Positions 6,152 through 9,709 of a stretch of DNA of 9,709 nucleotides are shown one piece after another. The position numbers and the translations under genes were made by a program. Each line of letters opens with the position of its first letter. The first letter of the stretch is position 1. Source of the stretch: an uncultured Lachnospiraceae bacterium (GTDB lineage: Bacteria > Bacillota > Clostridia > Lachnospirales > Lachnospiraceae); the NCBI GenBank assembly GCA_902796045.1, contig CADBNQ010000041.1:1-9709 (forward strand), read 5' to 3'. The notes beneath the pieces were generated by a model. The model saw only the letters and a program-made list of their open reading frames with translations. It ran no database searches and was not told the DNA's origin.

Positions 6152-8663
6152 AAAATCCGTGGCTTCCGCCGCCCCCGCTGGAACCGCCTCCGCCCCCTCC
6201 GCCGGAGCTGCCTCCTCCGGAACTGGAGTGAGGATTATAGGACCTCTTTTTCCTGGAAAAGGCAAGGCTTCCTCCGGTAAAGGCACAGGCAGAACCGATG
6301 GCGGTGAGAATCTCTTCCTCTGAGGCTGCCCTCTGAGCAGAGATATATCTGGTGATGGCATACAGGATCATGGTGGACAGGATCACTGCCAGCATGGCAT
6401 TGGTGATGTGACGCATGGGCTGGGCGATCTTGCTGCCGGACAGGAGGGTGTAGATCTCCTGGTATGCCTCCCGGGCACAGTCATAATAGTCACCTTTCTT
6501 TGCCATCTTGTAGATGTTATCTGTTATGGTATTGGCGTAGGCTTTGCTGACGACATCATAGACATCACCATCACTGAAGATGATCAGCTGTCTGTTGTTC
6601 ATGTCGATTAAGAAGATGGTTCCGCTGGCGCCCATGCCAAACAAGGAATGATAGATTTCCTCGGTGGCTTCTTCATAATAACTGCTCTGGATCTGGGTGG
6701 TCATAAAAGCGGCATGGCCGTAGTCAGTGACAGGCTTCATATCCTCCAGCAGCTTTTCTTCCTCTTCCTCTGTCAGCAGGTCTTCCTCGTCATTGAAATA
6801 GATGAGGTAGTCAGAACCGTCCACCGTATAGGTCCGCTCATCACCTTCCTGGCCGCTGTTTAAGGTGAGTCCTCCTGTGTCAGCAGATACCTCCAGGTGG
6901 CCGCAGGGAAGCATGGAGAAAGAAAATCCCAGAAGGAGGATAAGAATAATGGCAGCCATGGTATCCGTTCCCCGGTTGTGCAGTTCCGGAATCGGTCGGG
7001 TGATCAGAAGATTGTACTTGCGGATCACGCTGATCAGGGTGACAAAGATGCCGATGTAGGCAATCAGCATACAGACATAATAGATCAGGTCAGACACCGG
7101 ATGAATGATATTGACGATGCCTGCCAGGATGGCACCCATCTGCGAAGGCAGGATGCCCCGTTCAGGACGGTAGGCAAAGATTGGCGCATCAACATCCGGC
7201 AGGGCGATTTCCCAGAAGACGAACACTCCGGCGATCAGGACCAGGTTCAGGGTTGTCCTGTTGAAGAAGGCGCTGATTAGATCGTCAGTATTTATATAGT
7301 AGGCACATATGCTGACAAAGGCGAAGATCAGGGAAGCAGCCATCCCAAAATGAATGACCCGGTGGATAACAGGCTTTTTTTCCTTCTTGTCGTTCCTGGC
7401 CGCCTTTGTCTTTTTGGCCATAGCCTTTCCTTTTTTGCTATTCTCTTCAACAGCAGATATTTCAGAGGCTTCGGCCTCTTTTTTTGCTTTTCTGCGTTCT
7501 GCTTTCTGCCTGAGGGCTGCCTTCCTCTGGAAACCTCTGTCCAGCTCCCGGTTGTCTTTCTTAACGATCGTGCAGACCTGCTCATAATAGATGATGCCGG
7601 AGATCAGGCAAAAAAGTCCGGAAAAGAAGAGGGTGGTGGGGGCGGTAAATGAAAAGACAGCATTCAGGATAAAATAAAGGGGGATGGCACAGATCAAAGA
7701 GGCAAATATATATTTGCGCAGGTCGATCGGAATATCCGCAGCCACCTTTCCGGTCTGACCGTTTACTGTCATGTAGGCAACCCTGTCTCTGTCTCTCCAT
7801 GTGAGGAACCATACCGGCAGCATGGCGCTTACAGGTTCCTTGATCTGGGTAGACAGCTTTTTATTCATGGCTTTTACACTGCCGGAATCAGAGATGGTAT
7901 ACTTCCCTGCTTCCCGGTCTCCCTGAATGGTCCGGATGGTCTCGGTATTGGCGATCACATTGGCCTCGTCCTGGTAGGTATCCGCGGGGACATCTGCCAC
8001 ATCAGCGTAAAAACCGGACAGGTAGGAAGGTACGAAGTCCTTGAGCTGGCCTGGATCATAAGGAGCGATGGCCTCGCTGATGCTGTCATCGAAGGAAGAG
8101 GAGGCGTCAAAGAGAATCCCGTCATAATCAGCGTCCACCTTTCCGCTGACATCATAGTACTCCGTCACATCATAATCTCCGGACCGGTATTCATGCTCAC
8201 TGGTCAGACTGACATCCCCCTTGTGGCTGAAGCCATAGGACCAGTAAGGGATATAGATGCCCCGGAACCGTTCAAGGAAACTGGCATCCTTCAGCTGGCG
8301 GGGGGCAAAGACGGCCCCTTTCAGCTTGTTTTTGTATGCTTTGATACAGTCCTCAGAGGTCTTCTGGAAGGGGAGGATCTTCTGGGGTCGTTTCTTCCGT
8401 ATCAGTTTCTGGTCAAGGACAACGGCAGAGCCGCAGTAGGAGCAGAACTCAGAGACACTCTGGTCTGAACTGATGATCTCTCCTCCGCACTGGGGACAGG
8501 AGAACACTGTGACGTCATAGGAATCATCCTCTGCGCTGTCAGGCTTCCCCAGCTCTTTCTCAATCTCATAGCAGTCATAATCACTTTCACAATAAGGACA
8601 CTTCAAACGTTGGGAGGGTATATCAAACCTGAGATTCCCCCCACAGTTGAGGCAGTTGTACAT
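6150..8663 (-). CDS. Multi-pass membrane protein: double zinc ribbon + TPM domain + Gly-rich tail
   Basis: A large 837-residue protein of unknown function. Residues 4-7/22-25 (CLNC, CPYC) and 56-59/74-77 (CPQC, CSYC) form two zinc ribbons. Residues about 95-310 are a soluble domain with YIPYWSYGF (138-145), as in Firmicutes 'TFIIB-type zinc ribbon' proteins. Membrane segments are likely at about 318-338, 342-362, 434-456, 470-487, 525-546, 568-585 and 753-771. A Lys/Ala/Glu-rich, probably helical loop spans about 370-430. Residues about 611-745 resemble a TPM (TLP18.3/Psb32/MOLO-1) domain, with FNDEEDLLTEEEEEKLL and GTIFLIDMNNRQLIIFSDGD; it probably faces outside. The end (813-837) is a Gly/Ser tail finishing SHGF, typical of YgcG-like TPM proteins. 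The start has AAAGGAGG (reverse strand, 8674-8681) 9 nt upstream. It stands alone, converging on the selenium operon. TPM proteins have been linked to phosphatase or membrane-protein assembly roles elsewhere, but none is assigned here. Confidence 0.88.
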   Translation of the reverse strand: MYNCLNCGGNLRFDIPSQRLKCPYCESDYDCYEIEKELGKPDSAEDDSYDVTVFSCPQCGGEIISSDQSVSEFCSYCGSAVVLDQKLIRKKRPQKILPFQKTSEDCIKAYKNKLKGAVFAPRQLKDASFLERFRGIYIPYWSYGFSHKGDVSLTSEHEYRSGDYDVTEYYDVSGKVDADYDGILFDASSSFDDSISEAIAPYDPGQLKDFVPSYLSGFYADVADVPADTYQDEANVIANTETIRTIQGDREAGKYTISDSGSVKAMNKKLSTQIKEPVSAMLPVWFLTWRDRDRVAYMTVNGQTGKVAADIPIDLRKYIFASLICAIPLYFILNAVFSFTAPTTLFFSGLFCLISGIIYYEQVCTIVKKDNRELDRGFQRKAALRQKAERRKAKKEAEASEISAVEENSKKGKAMAKKTKAARNDKKEKKPVIHRVIHFGMAASLIFAFVSICAYYINTDDLISAFFNRTTLNLVLIAGVFVFWEIALPDVDAPIFAYRPERGILPSQMGAILAGIVNIIHPVSDLIYYVCMLIAYIGIFVTLISVIRKYNLLITRPIPELHNRGTDTMAAIILILLLGFSFSMLPCGHLEVSADTGGLTLNSGQEGDERTYTVDGSDYLIYFNDEEDLLTEEEEEKLLEDMKPVTDYGHAAFMTTQIQSSYYEEATEEIYHSLFGMGASGTIFLIDMNNRQLIIFSDGDVYDVVSKAYANTITDNIYKMAKKGDYYDCAREAYQEIYTLLSGSKIAQPMRHITNAMLAVILSTMILYAITRYISAQRAASEEEILTAIGSACAFTGGSLAFSRKKRSYNPHSSSGGGSSGGGGGGGSSGGGGSHGF

Positions 8664-8705
8664 CCTGGCGAACCTCCTTTATCTAAGGCTTTTGAATATG
8701 GGATT

Positions 8706-8734
8706 AGTGTACTATGAGCAACCCTAAAAGTCAA
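8706..8734 (-). promoter_or_regulatory. Promoter of the zinc-ribbon/TPM gene
   Basis: On the reverse strand TTGACT (8729-8734) and TACACT (8706-8711) are separated by exactly 17 nt, a good vegetative promoter. It predicts a leader of about 35-40 nt up to the strong Shine-Dalgarno AAAGGAGG and the ATG at 8663. Confidence 0.65.
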
Positions 8735-8756
8735 AAGAAAAACCTTTACGACTTTT
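8726..8756. repeat. Inverted repeat AAAAGTC/GACTTTT over the reverse promoter
   Basis: AAAAGTC (8726-8732) and GACTTTT (8750-8756) form a perfect 7-base inverted repeat with a 17-nt spacer. The left arm covers most of the -35 box of the reverse promoter, and the right arm lies 14 nt before the forward -35 box. This placement would suit a repressor or response-regulator site controlling one or both divergent genes, but the sequence is A/T-rich and could be chance. Confidence 0.35.
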
Positions 8757-8770
8757 ACCTCAATTAATTG

Positions 8771-8799
8771 TTGAATCCACATTAAAAATGATTTACAAT
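8771..8799 (+). promoter_or_regulatory. Promoter of the secreted metallopeptidase gene
   Basis: TTGAAT (8771-8776) and TACAAT (8794-8799) with a 17-nt spacer make a good sigma-A type promoter. The predicted leader is about 40 nt, ending in the Shine-Dalgarno AGAAGGAGAT (8831-8840) before ATG 8846. The flanking 8664-8845 interval is clearly more A/T-rich than the surrounding genes. Confidence 0.6.
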
Positions 8800-8845
8800 A
8801 GTGATAAATATCTGATAATAAAAGCAAAAAAGAAGGAGATGACAA

Positions 8846-9637
8846 ATGAAAAAATTCTTAATATGGTTTCTGGCAGTGTCCATGCTCTTTTGTTCCGGGA
8901 TGAACGGCTATGCCAAAACTACGCCGATCATAGCCGAGACCAAATCCAATCCGCCGGACTGCTACTATCATTATGACGGGCAGATCTGGATCTATTCGAC
9001 CTCCAGATATAAATCAGAGGTCAAGAAGGCAGTGAAGCTTCTGAACAAAAAGTTTAATGTCTTCCGTATCACCAAAGATAAAAACAAGAGAGATCTCTGG
9101 CTTAAGGATGCTCCCACCCCCTTTGCCCCCGGCATGTGCGGGGCTACCAGCCAGTACAGGGGACTGATCCTTCTTTTTAAGCCCAGCATGAAAAAGCTCA
9201 GCAAGAAAAGAAAGATTCTGACAGTTGCCCATGAGCTTTGTCACGCTGCGGGTCTTGACCATGCGAATTCGAGATCCAGCCTGATGTATCCCTATATCGA
9301 TAAAACCAGGGCGAAGAACGTCTCTTCAGCAGATATTAAAGCCCTGAAGAAGGCAAAAAGCAGAGCTGACTCCAGGAATCTGACCAGGCTGACTTTCCTG
9401 AATCTCATCCTTGGCCTGGAGAGTAAACAGATTCGTGTGGCAATGAACTATGAGAATAACCGGGGGAAGGGCTGGATCCTTGCCTTCAAGGAAAGGGGCA
9501 TGGTCTACAGCTCAACCAATCCCGGAGCAGTGAGCGTCACACAGAACGGTATTATCACAGTGACCGGGATCGGAACGGCAGATATCATAGCAAGCAAAGG
9601 AAATGTCAGACATGTATTCAGGTTCAGGGTCTACTGA
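8846..9637 (+). CDS. Secreted matrixin-like zinc metallopeptidase with C-terminal Ig-like (BIG2) domain
   Basis: Predicted exported zinc endopeptidase of 263 residues. Residues 1-23 are a signal peptide (MKK, hydrophobic core, likely cut after GYA); Cys16 is not in a good lipobox. The catalytic region (about 40-165) has the full metzincin motif HELCHAAGLDH, with zinc ligands His129, His133 and His139 and general base Glu130. Met147 in SLMYPYI forms the Met-turn eight residues on, as in matrixins (M10A). Cys132 replaces the Gly usual in matrixin HELGH. No pro-domain or PRCGxPD cysteine switch is visible. Residues about 181-263 end in STNPGAVSVTQNGIITVTG and IGTADIIAS, the pattern of bacterial Ig-like BIG2 domains, perhaps for wall or substrate binding. 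The start has AAGGAG at good spacing. It is transcribed divergently from the zinc-ribbon/TPM gene. Peptidase class is confident; substrate is unknown. Confidence 0.88.
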   Translation: MKKFLIWFLAVSMLFCSGMNGYAKTTPIIAETKSNPPDCYYHYDGQIWIYSTSRYKSEVKKAVKLLNKKFNVFRITKDKNKRDLWLKDAPTPFAPGMCGATSQYRGLILLFKPSMKKLSKKRKILTVAHELCHAAGLDHANSRSSLMYPYIDKTRAKNVSSADIKALKKAKSRADSRNLTRLTFLNLILGLESKQIRVAMNYENNRGKGWILAFKERGMVYSSTNPGAVSVTQNGIITVTGIGTADIIASKGNVRHVFRFRVY

Positions 9638-9638
9638 C

Positions 9639-9673
9639 AGGCTGCTTAGGTCAGGCCGGGTCTGCGGCAGCCT
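9639..9673 (+). terminator. Weak hairpin after the metallopeptidase gene
   Basis: AGGCTGC (9639-9645) and GCAGCCT (9667-9673) are perfect inverted arms around a 21-nt loop, starting two bases after the stop codon. Only TTT follows, so it is a poor intrinsic terminator. The remaining bases to the window end show no gene or other clear signal. Confidence 0.3.
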
Positions 9674-9709
9674 TTGACAGTTAATATACGGATAAAAGCC
9701 TCGAGATCT

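Noticed and set aside
6011..6323. Overlapping forward open frames through the DUF3343 end and the terminator
   Set aside because: They run through the shared terminator into the antisense of the Gly-rich tail; composition is driven by the GGN repeat.
9674..9696. TTGACA box near the window end as a promoter
   Set aside because: No acceptable -10 box lies 16-18 nt downstream; the nearest A/T-rich hexamer is far too close.
9700..9709. CTCGAGATCT at the extreme end, joined XhoI and BglII sites resembling a cloning linker
   Set aside because: Ten bases at the edge could be natural sequence or a clone end; nothing beyond it is visible to decide.

Overview
The window looks like chromosomal DNA from a low-to-moderate-GC Gram-positive anaerobe, most likely a Clostridia/Lachnospiraceae-type member of the Bacillota. 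Support comes from strong AGGAGG-type ribosome binding sites, classical A-tract/T-tract intrinsic terminators, and a Clostridia/Enterococcus-type selenium gene set. The call is by protein resemblance recalled from memory; no search was run. Coding density is high and no mobile element, tRNA, rRNA or CRISPR array is visible.

Region 1 (1-1911) is the 3' end of the F-type ATP synthase operon: atpD (beta, missing only its first few codons at the window edge) and atpC (epsilon, GTG start), closed by a strong hairpin terminator.

Region 2 (about 1933-6151) is a five-gene operon on the + strand: an XdhC-family protein, a class V cysteine desulfurase of the EF2568-like group, selD, a YedF-like TusA/DsrE two-domain protein, and a small DUF3343 protein. 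Three of the four junctions overlap (4, 11 and 4 nt), so the genes are tightly co-translated. This set is the signature of the 'orphan SelD' system described for Enterococcus faecalis and many Clostridia, in which selenium is thought to be inserted as a labile cofactor into molybdenum hydroxylases. The likely flow is desulfurase (S/Se mobilisation), thiol carriers (YedF, DUF3343), SelD (selenophosphate), and XdhC-assisted loading of the molybdenum cofactor. The hydroxylase itself is not in the window, and neither are selA, selB or tRNA-Sec.

Region 3 (6150-8663, - strand) is a single large membrane protein converging on the selenium operon. It joins two N-terminal zinc ribbons, a soluble domain, several membrane segments with a long Lys/Ala/Glu-rich loop, an outward-facing TPM domain and a Gly/Ser tail. 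The two convergent units share one bidirectional terminator that lies inside both stop codons.

Region 4 (8664-9709) holds an AT-rich divergent promoter region and then a secreted mini-matrixin: signal peptide, HExxHxxGxxH zinc site with Met-turn, and a C-terminal Ig-like (BIG2) domain. The last 72 bases have only a weak hairpin.

The most interesting items are the complete selenium-labile-cofactor operon with an unusual XdhC domain order, the zinc-ribbon/TPM fusion, and the divergently transcribed small secreted metzincin.
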